A DNA stretch of 6,678 bases from an uncultured Tannerella sp. (GTDB lineage Bacteria; Bacteroidota; Bacteroidia; Bacteroidales; Tannerellaceae), in assembly GCA_938036405.1 (NCBI GenBank), contig CALHPT010000022.1, positions 1-6,678 of the forward strand, given 5' to 3'. The notes under the pieces were generated by a model. That model had not been told where the DNA came from. It ran no database searches and saw nothing but the letters and a program-made list of their open reading frames with translations. A program made the translations under genes and the position numbers. This document shows, in pieces, positions 1 through 5,769 of this stretch (the stretch's first letter is position 1; each line of letters begins with the position of its first letter).

Positions 1-28
1 TGATAAACAAAATTCTTTTTGCGTCCAT
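1..28 (-). CDS. Partial N-terminus of a leftward gene, possibly a glycogen/starch synthase-like glycosyltransferase
   Basis: Reading the minus strand from an ATG at 28-26 gives MDAKRILFI before the window ends. No stop is met. The start is supported by a consensus Bacteroidota promoter element on the same strand (56-64) that would leave a leader of only about 20 nt, and by an A-rich stretch just before the ATG. A basic residue followed by ILFI is the usual first beta strand of a Rossmann-like domain. In Bacteroides I recall a GT5 glycogen synthase-like gene beside panC, and such proteins begin with K-[IV]-LF[IV]. That identification is inference from nine residues and synteny memory; any Rossmann-fold protein would fit. 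That a gene starts here is more secure than what it encodes. Confidence 0.5.
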
Positions 29-55
29 ATTTTCTTCGATAACTTGAAACTGAGC

Positions 56-64
56 ACAAAGGTA
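56..64 (-). promoter_or_regulatory. Bacteroidota-type -7 promoter element for the leftward gene
   Basis: On the minus strand the sequence is TACCTTTGT, a full match to the phylum's primary sigma factor -7 consensus TAnnTTTGY. It ends 27 nt before the putative ATG at 28-26, so transcription would start about 20 nt from the start codon. No clear -33 TTTG is seen at the expected distance (about 84-88), where the sequence is GC-rich, so the call rests on the -7 element and the gene start. Confidence 0.6.
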
Positions 65-134
65 GTAAAAAACAGGGAGTCAGCCCTCTGGCTCGGCGCC
101 CCGGCGGAGCGGCTTGGGCGGGATGGTATGTGTG

Positions 135-153
135 GTAGATTTTGTTGCTTTGC
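135..153 (+). promoter_or_regulatory. Weak candidate promoter region for panC-panD
   Basis: Two imperfect -7 elements overlap here: TAGATTTTG at 136-144 (one extra base in the spacer) and TTGCTTTGC at 145-153 (one mismatch to TAnnTTTGY). Either would give a leader of about 40-50 nt to the panC ATG at 198. There is no recognisable -33 TTTG. It is the best candidate in the 134 nt between the leftward promoter and panC, but it is weak. Confidence 0.25.
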
Positions 154-197
154 GCCCGTTTTTGACGAACTGTTTTATCCACATAATCCGCATAAGA

Positions 198-1040
198 ATG
201 AATACAATAACCACCGTTCAGGAGCTCCGCCGCCTCTTGGACGAGGAGCGAAAGGCCGGGCGGCACATCGGACTGGTGCCCACGATGGGCGCACTGCACG
301 CGGGGCATCTAAGCCTCGTCCGCCGTTGTGTGAGCGAGAACGAGGTGTGCGTGGCCAGTGTCTTTGTCAACCCTACGCAGTTTAACGACCCGCGTGACCT
401 AGAGACTTACCCCCGCACGCCGGAGCGCGACGCCGCAATGCTGGCCGAGGCTGGCTGTCAGTATGTCTTCATGCCGACCGTCGAGGAAATGTACCCGGAG
501 CCCGATACACGCGTCTTCAACCTCGGTGCCGTGGCCACCGTCATGGAGGGCGCCTTCCGGCCGGGCCACTTCAACGGCGTGGCGCAGATCGTCAGCAAGC
601 TCTTCGCCGCTGTAGAGCCGGACAGGGCGTACTTCGGCGATAAAGACTTCCAGCAGATTGCCGTCATCCGTGCGATGGCGTGCGAGCTGGGATTACAAGT
701 CGAGATCGTCCCCTGTCCCATCGTGCGCGAGGCAGACGGACTGGCGCTGAGCAGCCGGAATGCACGCCTCACGCTCGAGGGTCGTCAGGTGGCACCCGAG
801 ATCTATCGCACACTCACGGAGAGTCGCTCTCTTGTGGACACCAAGACGCCGGACGAGGTCAAGGCTTGGGTCACGGAGAGGCTGAACGCTGTCGGAGGAC
901 TCCGCGTGGAGTATTACGAGATCGTCGACAGCACGACCCTGCAACCCATTCGCGCCTGGGGTGACTCGTCCGAGCCACGCGGCTGCATCGCCGTCTATTG
1001 CGGCAACGTGCGACTGATCGACAACATCAGCTACAAGTAA
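198..1040 (+). CDS. panC: Pantothenate synthetase (pantoate--beta-alanine ligase) PanC
   Basis: This cytosolic enzyme condenses pantoate and beta-alanine with ATP, through a pantoyl-adenylate intermediate, in the last step of pantothenate (vitamin B5) synthesis. The 280-residue product is the normal family length. Visible motifs are the nucleotide-binding HIGH-like PTMGALHAGH at residues 28-37 (H34, H37), FVNPTQF at 56-62, GHFNGV at 123-128, FGDKDFQQ at 146-153 and the KMSKS-like READGLALSSRN at 177-188; all key blocks are intact. The frame stays open upstream to an ATG at 114, but those extra 28 residues are unlike the family. The ATG at 198 puts MNTITTVQEL at the expected N-terminus. panD follows after 45 nt without a terminator, so the two are probably co-transcribed. 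panB is not in the window. Confidence 0.97.
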   Translation: MNTITTVQELRRLLDEERKAGRHIGLVPTMGALHAGHLSLVRRCVSENEVCVASVFVNPTQFNDPRDLETYPRTPERDAAMLAEAGCQYVFMPTVEEMYPEPDTRVFNLGAVATVMEGAFRPGHFNGVAQIVSKLFAAVEPDRAYFGDKDFQQIAVIRAMACELGLQVEIVPCPIVREADGLALSSRNARLTLEGRQVAPEIYRTLTESRSLVDTKTPDEVKAWVTERLNAVGGLRVEYYEIVDSTTLQPIRAWGDSSEPRGCIAVYCGNVRLIDNISYK

Positions 1041-1085
1041 TTTCCAGCTTCTAACTACTGGGCATACGCCCCTACACCAACCCCT

Positions 1086-1439
1086 ATGTTTATTGAAGTA
1101 TTAAAATCGAAGATTCACCGCGTGACGGTGACGGACGCCGACCTGAATTATATCGGCAGCATTACGATCGACCGTACCCTGATGGAGGCCGCGGGATTGA
1201 TCGAGTATGAGAAGGTCCAGATCTTGGACAACAACAACGGCGAACGCTTCGAGACGTACGTCATCGCTGGCGAAGCGAACTCGGGCACGATCTGCCTCAA
1301 CGGCGCGGCGGCCAGACGGGTACAGCGTGGCGACATCATCCTCATCCTCTCTTACGCCTCGATGGACTTTGAGGAGGCGAAGCGATTCAAGCCCACCGTC
1401 ATCTTCCCCGACACGGCCACCAACCGCCTGGTGAAGTAA
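1086..1439 (+). CDS. panD: Aspartate 1-decarboxylase proenzyme PanD
   Basis: PanD decarboxylates L-aspartate to beta-alanine, the second substrate of the PanC ligase encoded just upstream. It is a pyruvoyl enzyme: the proenzyme cleaves itself between Gly24 and Ser25, and Ser25 becomes the pyruvoyl cofactor. The cleavage site is visible as YIGSITID (residues 22-29). Other expected residues are present: K9, R54 and T57-Y58 in GERFETY, and N72 in CLNGAAAR (70-77). The length of 117 residues fits the bacterial family (about 115-130). The start at 1086 gives the standard MFIEVLKSKIHRVTVT N-terminus. It is the second gene of the panC-panD unit and is followed 29 nt later by a hairpin terminator. 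In some bacteria maturation needs a helper (PanZ/PanM); none is seen here. Confidence 0.97.
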   Translation: MFIEVLKSKIHRVTVTDADLNYIGSITIDRTLMEAAGLIEYEKVQILDNNNGERFETYVIAGEANSGTICLNGAAARRVQRGDIILILSYASMDFEEAKRFKPTVIFPDTATNRLVK

Positions 1440-1468
1440 GACACACATCCCCCCACATCAGAGTACAA

Positions 1469-1508
1469 GAAGCAGGTCTGTCGGCGCAATAGACGGCAGG
1501 CCTGTTTC
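1469..1508 (+). terminator. Hairpin terminator after panD
   Basis: A 15-bp stem is formed by 1469-1483 and 1494-1508, with three G-T wobbles and a 10-nt loop. The core is CAGGTCTGTCG against CGGCAGGCCTG. The T's of the tail (TTT at 1505-1507) are within the 3' arm and the tract is short, so termination may be moderate. It ends the pan unit and lies immediately before the MATE gene. It overlaps the upstream edge of an alternative ATG at 1509, which argues that the MATE gene starts later, at 1542. Confidence 0.65.
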
Positions 1509-1541
1509 ATGTTCCCCCCCACCCCACTCCGCACGAAACGC

Positions 1542-2864
1542 ATGTACACCAACCGACAGATTTGGGACATCTCCCTGCCCATCTTCCTCAGCCTTCTGGC
1601 GCAGAACGTGATCAACATCACCGACACGGCCTTCCTGGGGCGCGTCGGCGAGGTGGCGCTCGGTGCCTCGGCCATGGGCGGACTGTACTACATCTGCATC
1701 TTCACCGTGGCCTTCGGCTTCAGCGCCGGATCGCAGATCATCATCGGCCGACGCAACGGGGAGCGACGCTACGAGGCCGTCGGGCCCGTCGTCCTTCAGG
1801 GCACCCTCTTCCTGCTCGTGCTGGCGGCGGTGTGTTTCGTCGCCTCGAGGCTCTGGGGCGAGCGAATGATGGGCGTCATGGTCTCGTCCGACGAACTGCG
1901 CAGGGCCACGATGGAGTATCTCGATTGGCGCATCTACGGCTTCTTCTTCGCCTTTACCAGCGTCATGTTTCGCGCCCTCTTTGTGGGCATCACCCGGACG
2001 AGGGTCCTGACGCTGGCCTCGGTCGTCATGTCCGTCGTCAACGTGGTGCTGGACTACCTGCTCATCTTCGGCCATGCCGGCCTGCCCCGACTTGGGATCG
2101 CCGGTGCCGCCATCGCCTCCGTGGTGGCCGAAGCCGCCTCGGTGCTCTTCCTGGCGGTCTACACCCGCCTCACGGTCGACCGTCGGCGCTACGGCCTGGA
2201 CCGCCTCCGACGGTTCGACTTCCGGCTCATCCGCCAGGTGCTCAGCATCTCCGGCTTCACCATGCTGCAATACTTCATCTCGATGAGCACCTACTTCATC
2301 TTCTTCTTGGCCGTCGAGCGCCTCGGGCAACGCGATCTGGCCGTGGCCAACATCGCCCGCAGCCTCTACATCGCCCTCTTCATCCCCGTCAGCGCCCTCT
2401 CGACGGCCGCCAACACGATGGTCAGCAACCTGCTGGGTGCCGGTCGCACGCAGGAGGTCATCCCCCTTATTCGCCACCTGACGCTCATCTCCGTGGGCAT
2501 CACGGCCCTCTTTGCCGCTCTGCTTGTGCTCCTGCCGCGCCTCTTCCTATCCGTTTACACGAATGAGGCCGAGCTGATCACCGCCTCCATCCCCTCGGTC
2601 GTCGTCATCGCCCTGGCCTCGCTCAGCTCCGCGGCCTCGAGCATCGTCTTTAGCGCCATCTCCGGCACGGGCAACACCCGCCCCGCCTTCCTTCTGGAAA
2701 TGCTCGCCCTGGTTGCTTATAGCGTCTATATATATGTCATCGTCGTCCGCCTCCGAATGCCCGTACACCTGAGTTTCATCTCGGATATTGTCTACTACGT
2801 GGCCCTCATCGTGGGCAGCATCGTCTATTTCCGCCGTGCCGCATGGCACCAGAAAACCATCTGA
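1542..2864 (+). CDS. MATE-family multidrug/cation efflux transporter
   Basis: A 440-residue polytopic inner-membrane protein of the multidrug and toxic compound extrusion family, which exports organic cations or other small molecules in exchange for H+ or Na+. The size and about 12 hydrophobic segments match the family, with two homologous MatE halves (roughly residues 10-170 and 230-395). The first helix carries P13 and the motif ITDTAFLG (residues 26-33); the Asp of this TDT motif corresponds to the ion-coupling Asp of TM1 in NorM-type proteins. The conserved GEVALGASAMGG loop follows. The start at 1542 (MYTNRQIWDISLP) matches what I know of Bacteroides homologues. An in-frame ATG at 1509 would add 11 proline/basic residues and abuts the terminator. 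Substrate and coupling ion cannot be read from the sequence. It shows no functional link to the pan genes. Confidence 0.9.
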   Translation: MYTNRQIWDISLPIFLSLLAQNVINITDTAFLGRVGEVALGASAMGGLYYICIFTVAFGFSAGSQIIIGRRNGERRYEAVGPVVLQGTLFLLVLAAVCFVASRLWGERMMGVMVSSDELRRATMEYLDWRIYGFFFAFTSVMFRALFVGITRTRVLTLASVVMSVVNVVLDYLLIFGHAGLPRLGIAGAAIASVVAEAASVLFLAVYTRLTVDRRRYGLDRLRRFDFRLIRQVLSISGFTMLQYFISMSTYFIFFLAVERLGQRDLAVANIARSLYIALFIPVSALSTAANTMVSNLLGAGRTQEVIPLIRHLTLISVGITALFAALLVLLPRLFLSVYTNEAELITASIPSVVVIALASLSSAASSIVFSAISGTGNTRPAFLLEMLALVAYSVYIYVIVVRLRMPVHLSFISDIVYYVALIVGSIVYFRRAAWHQKTI

Positions 2865-2912
2865 CGGCCGGTGCACTTTGTCCGATTTTTCCCCATATTT
2901 CAAAAGCACTCT

Positions 2913-2921
2913 TATCTTTGC
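2913..2921 (+). promoter_or_regulatory. Bacteroidota-type -7 promoter element for the winged-helix gene
   Basis: TATCTTTGC is a perfect match to TAnnTTTGY. It lies 31 nt before the ATG at 2953, giving an AT-rich leader of about 25 nt. A T-rich run at 2885-2890 lies near the -33 position but is not an exact TTTG. The 88-nt gap after the MATE stop, with AT content well above the flanking genes, supports independent transcription. Confidence 0.7.
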
Positions 2922-2952
2922 CCCCACGTTAAACATACATTTTCAAGGGAAT

Positions 2953-3156
2953 ATGATTAAGCTGATAGGAACAAACGCAGGCCTTGTATGGAAAGCTTTG
3001 AGCAAGGCAGGACGCATGAATGTGAAAGAACTCAAGAAGGAAACAAAGCTGAGAACAGACAAAGAACTGTTTGCCGCCATCGGATGGCTGGCCAAAGAAG
3101 GAAAAATTGAATCCGGCGAAAAAGACTCCGAGATCTACTTCTGGCTGCTGCAATAA
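2953..3156 (+). CDS. Small winged helix-turn-helix domain protein (DUF2582-like)
   Basis: A 67-residue basic protein consisting of a single winged-helix fold. Helix 1 spans NAGLVWKALSKAG (8-20). Helix 2 and the recognition-type helix lie in MNVKELKKETKLRTDKELFAAIGWLAKEGKI (22-52), and a short wing ends in EIYFWLLQ (60-67). Length and pattern fit the DUF2582 family of stand-alone winged-helix proteins common in Bacteroidota; the family assignment is from memory. The start at 2953 is preferred because upstream in-frame residues are not conserved-looking and the promoter element at 2913-2921 lies between. It is a single-gene unit with its own promoter and terminator. No ligand, dimerisation or catalytic segment is seen, so it may bind DNA or act as a small adaptor; targets are unknown. 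Confidence 0.8.
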   Translation: MIKLIGTNAGLVWKALSKAGRMNVKELKKETKLRTDKELFAAIGWLAKEGKIESGEKDSEIYFWLLQ

Positions 3157-3187
3157 TCCCCCCCTCCGATGAAGAGACGAAAAGAAT

Positions 3188-3232
3188 GAGCCGCTCGATC
3201 GAATCAAGTGATCGGGCGGCTCTTCTGTTTTT
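3188..3232 (+). terminator. Strong intrinsic terminator after the winged-helix gene
   Basis: A 13-bp stem pairs GAGCCGCTCGATC (3188-3200) with GATCGGGCGGCTC (3210-3222), with one T-G wobble and a 9-nt loop. It is followed by TTCTGTTTTT to 3232. It begins 31 nt after the stop of the small winged-helix gene. The minus strand has A-rich DNA on the other side of the hairpin (TTCTTTT reading leftward), so it may work in both directions, but no leftward gene is seen here. Confidence 0.87.
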
Positions 3233-3260
3233 GGGGGGAGGGAGGCGAGACGAGGCGTGC

Positions 3261-3300
3261 CGACACGTTCCGAGGTGGTCAGCGATACGTTCCGAGGGGG
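3261..3300 (+). repeat. Direct repeat of two 18-bp units (22-bp period)
   Basis: CGACACGTTCCGAGGTGG (3261-3278) and CGATACGTTCCGAGGGGG (3283-3300) differ at two positions and are separated by 4 bp. The 22-bp period is close to two helical turns. The pair lies about 60-100 bp upstream of the promoter element at 3363-3371, so it could be a two-site binding element for a regulator. It could also be a chance local duplication; no third clear copy is seen. Confidence 0.6.
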
Positions 3301-3362
3301 TTGGAGAGGAGTTTTCCACCGATTCCGTGCGTTGTGCATACCAGCTTTTTTTATACTTTTTC

Positions 3363-3371
3363 TACTTTTGC
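3363..3371 (+). promoter_or_regulatory. Bacteroidota-type -7 promoter element for the coiled-coil/zapA genes
   Basis: TACTTTTGC matches TAnnTTTGY perfectly and sits 18 nt before the ATG at 3390, giving a leader of only about 12-15 nt. It lies in a T-rich island (3346-3370) within otherwise GC-rich DNA. A GTTG at 3331-3334 lies somewhat far upstream for a -33 element. The promoter probably drives the 91-residue protein and zapA together, possibly reading on to rny. Confidence 0.7.
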
Positions 3372-3389
3372 CCAGCGATTTGGCAGAAG

Positions 3390-3665
3390 ATGAACGAGGA
3401 AGATCAGAAAATATGGGCCGTGCTTGAGGTCAGATTACGGGATATGATGACCCTCTGCGACGAACGAAAACAAACAATCGAAAGCCTGACCCAAATCATC
3501 CGACGGATGGAAGCCGATTATCGCACCCTGAATGCCAAATACACCGACCTGCTGGCGGCGGGCTACATCGTATCGGCCGACGAGGACGAGCGCAAGGCAG
3601 CAAAAAAACGCCTGTCAGACTTGGTCCGGGAGGTGGATAAGTGTTTGGCTCTGCTGAACGGATAA
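3390..3665 (+). CDS. Conserved small coiled-coil protein, probable cell-division partner of ZapA
   Basis: A 91-residue, charged, Cys-poor protein with no signal peptide or membrane segment. Hydrophobic residues recur at heptad-like spacing from about residue 8 to 56 (I8, L12, L16, M19, then I30, L33, I37, M40, Y44, L47, Y51, L54), which predicts a coiled coil. A GYIVSADEDERKAAKKRL linker and a C-terminal block LVREVDKCLALLNG (78-91) follow. I recall a similar short protein ending in VREVDKCIALLN directly before zapA in Bacteroides; that is memory, not a search. The ATG at 3390 follows the promoter element closely, while the in-frame extension back to 3186 crosses the terminator and promoter and is rejected. 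zapA starts 17 nt after its stop. A ZapB-like or FtsZ-ring role is inferred from size, coiled coil and neighbour only. Confidence 0.75.
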   Translation: MNEEDQKIWAVLEVRLRDMMTLCDERKQTIESLTQIIRRMEADYRTLNAKYTDLLAAGYIVSADEDERKAAKKRLSDLVREVDKCLALLNG

Positions 3666-3682
3666 ATGCGCAGAAAAAGAGA

Positions 3683-3991
3683 GTGAGAGGAAACGAGTTC
3701 ATCATTCATTTGGAAATAGCCGGAAAGAAATATCCGGTCACCCTCCGACGGGGCGACGTCGACACAGAGCGGCGCGTGCGCGAGGCCGCCCGGCGTGTGC
3801 AGCAGATGTATCTGGAGCGCAAGAGCCTATTCTCCAAAACCGTGGACGATAAAGATCTCTTGGCCATGGTGGCCATCCAGTTGGCCACGGACATGATCCC
3901 CCTGGAGGAGCGCAACGACACGCAGCCCCTCACGGATCAGATCCGCCGACTGACGGGCGAGCTGGAGAGCTACCTGAAGGAGAATCGCTGA
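3683..3991 (+). CDS. zapA: Cell division protein ZapA (FtsZ-ring stabiliser)
   Basis: ZapA binds FtsZ and bundles its filaments at midcell. The 102-residue product has the family layout. An N-terminal beta hairpin EFIIHLEIAGKKYPVTL (5-21) leads into a first helix with RRVREAARRVQQMY (30-43). A central helix DDKDLLAMVAIQLATDMI (55-72) and a C-terminal coiled-coil helix PLTDQIRRLTGELESYL (82-98) follow. Within the open frame there is no ATG at the expected N-terminus. GTG at 3683, preceded by an A/G-rich stretch, is chosen because it leaves four residues before the first conserved strand. GTG at 3641 would overlap the upstream gene by 25 nt and add 14 residues. The ATG at 3666 is in another frame. 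It is coupled to the 91-residue gene upstream. Confidence 0.85.
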   Translation: MRGNEFIIHLEIAGKKYPVTLRRGDVDTERRVREAARRVQQMYLERKSLFSKTVDDKDLLAMVAIQLATDMIPLEERNDTQPLTDQIRRLTGELESYLKENR

Positions 3992-4004
3992 AGCCGCGAA
4001 ATGA

Positions 4005-4092
4005 ACAGAGAGAGAGGGACAATCGAGGAAACGAAAAAGAGAAAGAGAGAGCAAAACGCACGGATTCTTTTTAGAGAGAGAGCGGAGAGAGG
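4005..4092 (+). other. Purine-rich (GA) tract in the zapA-rny spacer
   Basis: The plus strand from 4005 to 4056 has only six pyrimidines in 52 bases, made mostly of GA and A runs. A second block, 4073-4092, has a single pyrimidine. The two flank a pyrimidine stretch (TTCTTTTT, 4065-4072). The zapA-rny gap is 179 nt, and this composition is unlike the coding DNA around it. Transcribed, the tract would be largely unable to pair with itself and thus single-stranded. Its role is unknown; it could be a leader, a protein-binding stretch or a DNA feature. Confidence 0.6.
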
Positions 4093-4144
4093 TCAGGGCA
4101 CACAGTGTCTGCCCCGCCGGGGCAAAAAAGAGGAGTGCCTTTTT
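4053..4144 (+). ncRNA. Candidate structured RNA between zapA and rny (possibly 6S/ssrS-like)
   Basis: A long-range closing stem can be drawn: AAAA 4053-4056 with TTTT 4140-4143, GCAC 4058-4061 with GTGC 4135-4138, and TTCTTTTT 4065-4072 with AAAAAGAG 4125-4132. Small internal loops separate these. Inside, TGCCCC 4110-4115 and GGGGCA 4119-4124 form a 6-bp hairpin stacked on the closing stem, leaving a large unpaired 5' bulge (4073-4109). The 3' end GTGCCTTTTT resembles a terminator tail. An alternative pairing, GGGCA 4096-4100 with TGCCC 4110-4114, excludes the hairpin. In E. coli 6S RNA lies next to zapA, and I recall 6S annotations between zapA and rny in Bacteroidales. The segment is shorter than a classical 6S RNA (about 180 nt) and no start promoter is visible. 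It could instead be a zapA terminator or rny leader. Confidence 0.45.
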
Positions 4145-4170
4145 ATAACACATCAAACAGAACAGAAGAA

Positions 4171-5712
4171 ATGAGTTGGATATGGATGATTGTAGCCTTC
4201 GTGGCCGGCGGAGTGATCGCCGCGCTCGTAATGGCTGCAATGAACAAAGCCACCCAAGCCAAGCGCAGGGAGGAAATGCAACGCGAAATGGAACGCGAAA
4301 CGGACGTGATGAAGAAGAACAAGATGCTGGAGGTGAAGGAGAAGTTCATCCAGCTCAAGGCCGAACTGGAGAAGCAGGTGGCCGCACGAAACTCCAAGAT
4401 CCAGTCCGTCGAGACCAAGCTCAAGCAACACGAGCTGAGCCTCAGCCAACGCCAAGAGGAGCTGCAACGTAAGCTCACCGAGGCCGACATCCTGAAGGAG
4501 AACCTGAACAATCAGGCCCAGCTGATCGAGAAGCGCAAGCTGGACTTGGAAAAGATGCACCAGCAAGAGGTCGTACACCTGGAGACCATCTCCGGACTCT
4601 CCGCCGGCGAAGCCAAAGAGCGCCTCATCGAGTCGCTCAAGGACGAAGCCAAAACCGACGCCGCATCGTACATCAACGAGATCATGGAGGAGGCCAAGAT
4701 GACGGCCAACATGGAGGCCAAAAAGGTGGTCATCAAGACCATCCAGCGCGTAGCCACCGAGACCGCCATCGAGAACTCCGTCACCGTCTTTCACATCGAT
4801 TCAGACGAGATCAAGGGTCGCATCATCGGCCGCGAAGGGCGCAACATCCGTGCGCTGGAGGCCGCTACGGGCATCGAAATCATTGTCGACGACACGCCCG
4901 AGGCCATCGTCCTTTCGGGCTTCGACCCCGTGCGACGTGAGGTGGCACGACTGGCGCTCCATCAGCTCGTCCTCGACGGACGCATCCACCCGGCACGCAT
5001 CGAAGAGGTAGTCAACAAGGTGCGCAAACAGGTCGAGGAAGAGATCATCGAAACGGGCAAACGCACCACGATCGACCTCGGTATCCACGGCCTACACCCC
5101 GAGCTGGTGCGACTGATTGGAAAGATGAAATACCGTTCGTCGTACGGCCAGAACCTGCTCCAGCACGCCCGCGAGACAGCCAACCTCTGCGCCGTCATGG
5201 CCGCGGAGCTGGGCCTGAACCCGAAAAAGGCACGACGCGCCGGACTGTTGCACGACATCGGTAAGGTGCCCGACGACGAGCCCGAATTGCCGCACGCCAT
5301 CCTTGGGATGAAGATCTGCGAGAAGTACAAAGAGAAGCCCGACATCTGCAACGCCATCGGTGCCCATCACGACGAGGTCGAAATGCAGACCCTGCTGGCG
5401 CCCATCGTGCAAGTCTGCGACGCCATCTCCGGCGCCCGTCCCGGCGCCCGTCGCGAGGTGGTCGAGGCCTACATCAAGCGCCTCAACGACCTCGAGCAGC
5501 TGGCCATGTCGTACCCCGGCGTCGTCAAGACGTACGCCATACAAGCCGGCCGTGAGCTGCGCGTCATCGTCGGTGCCGACAAGATCGACGACAAGGACAC
5601 GGAAAACCTCTCCAACGAAATCGCCAAGAAGATCCAAGACGAGATGACTTACCCGGGTCAAGTCAAGATCACCGTCATCCGCGAGACCCGCGCTGTGAGC
5701 TACGCGAAATAA
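4171..5712 (+). CDS. rny: Ribonuclease Y (membrane-anchored endoribonuclease)
   Basis: RNase Y starts mRNA decay and processes RNA at the inner face of the membrane. The 513-residue protein has the standard length and order. An N-terminal transmembrane anchor MSWIWMIVAFVAGGVIAALVM (residues 1-21) leads into a long charged coiled coil (about 25-190) and a KH RNA-binding domain with GRIIGREGRNIR at 216-227. The HD phosphohydrolase domain has H332, H361-D362 in LLHDIGK, H399-H400 in GAHHDE and D417 in VCDAISGARPGARRE. A C-terminal YPGV...YAIQAGRELRV region completes it. All metal-binding residues are intact. The start at 4171 gives the membrane segment directly; an in-frame extension back to 4105 would run through the structured RNA segment and is rejected. 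No -7 promoter element is visible upstream, so it may be read from the zapA promoter. Confidence 0.96.
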   Translation: MSWIWMIVAFVAGGVIAALVMAAMNKATQAKRREEMQREMERETDVMKKNKMLEVKEKFIQLKAELEKQVAARNSKIQSVETKLKQHELSLSQRQEELQRKLTEADILKENLNNQAQLIEKRKLDLEKMHQQEVVHLETISGLSAGEAKERLIESLKDEAKTDAASYINEIMEEAKMTANMEAKKVVIKTIQRVATETAIENSVTVFHIDSDEIKGRIIGREGRNIRALEAATGIEIIVDDTPEAIVLSGFDPVRREVARLALHQLVLDGRIHPARIEEVVNKVRKQVEEEIIETGKRTTIDLGIHGLHPELVRLIGKMKYRSSYGQNLLQHARETANLCAVMAAELGLNPKKARRAGLLHDIGKVPDDEPELPHAILGMKICEKYKEKPDICNAIGAHHDEVEMQTLLAPIVQVCDAISGARPGARREVVEAYIKRLNDLEQLAMSYPGVVKTYAIQAGRELRVIVGADKIDDKDTENLSNEIAKKIQDEMTYPGQVKITVIRETRAVSYAK

Positions 5713-5769
5713 TGCGACTGCAAACGATCATTCAAATAGTATTCAAACGACATATAAACCCCTACTGAC

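Noticed and set aside
114..197. Extended N-terminus for PanC from an upstream ATG
   Set aside because: The 28 extra residues do not resemble PanC, while the ATG at 198 gives the standard family length and N-terminus.
1458..2477. Long open frame on the minus strand (339 codons) across the MATE gene
   Set aside because: Its product is a low-complexity mix of His, Asp, Gly, Glu and Arg with no domain pattern, the expected mirror of GC-rich codon use in the MATE gene, whose product is clearly a 12-segment transporter.
3186..3389. Extended N-terminus for the 91-residue coiled-coil protein
   Set aside because: The extension would be encoded by the terminator hairpin, the direct repeats and the promoter element, and its residues look non-coding.
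4105..4170. Extended N-terminus for RNase Y
   Set aside because: The extra 22 residues are polar, run through the structured RNA segment and would precede the membrane anchor that normally begins RNase Y.
4153..4794. Minus-strand frame (213 codons) opposite the RNase Y coiled coil
   Set aside because: The Leu/His/Asp/Gly-rich product is the antisense of a repetitive coiled-coil coding sequence, and there is no start context or promoter.
5721..5750. Short repeats CAAACGA and ATTCAAA between rny and the transaldolase gene
   Set aside because: The units are seven bases long in a small AT-rich gap with no clear promoter or hairpin; this is within chance expectation.
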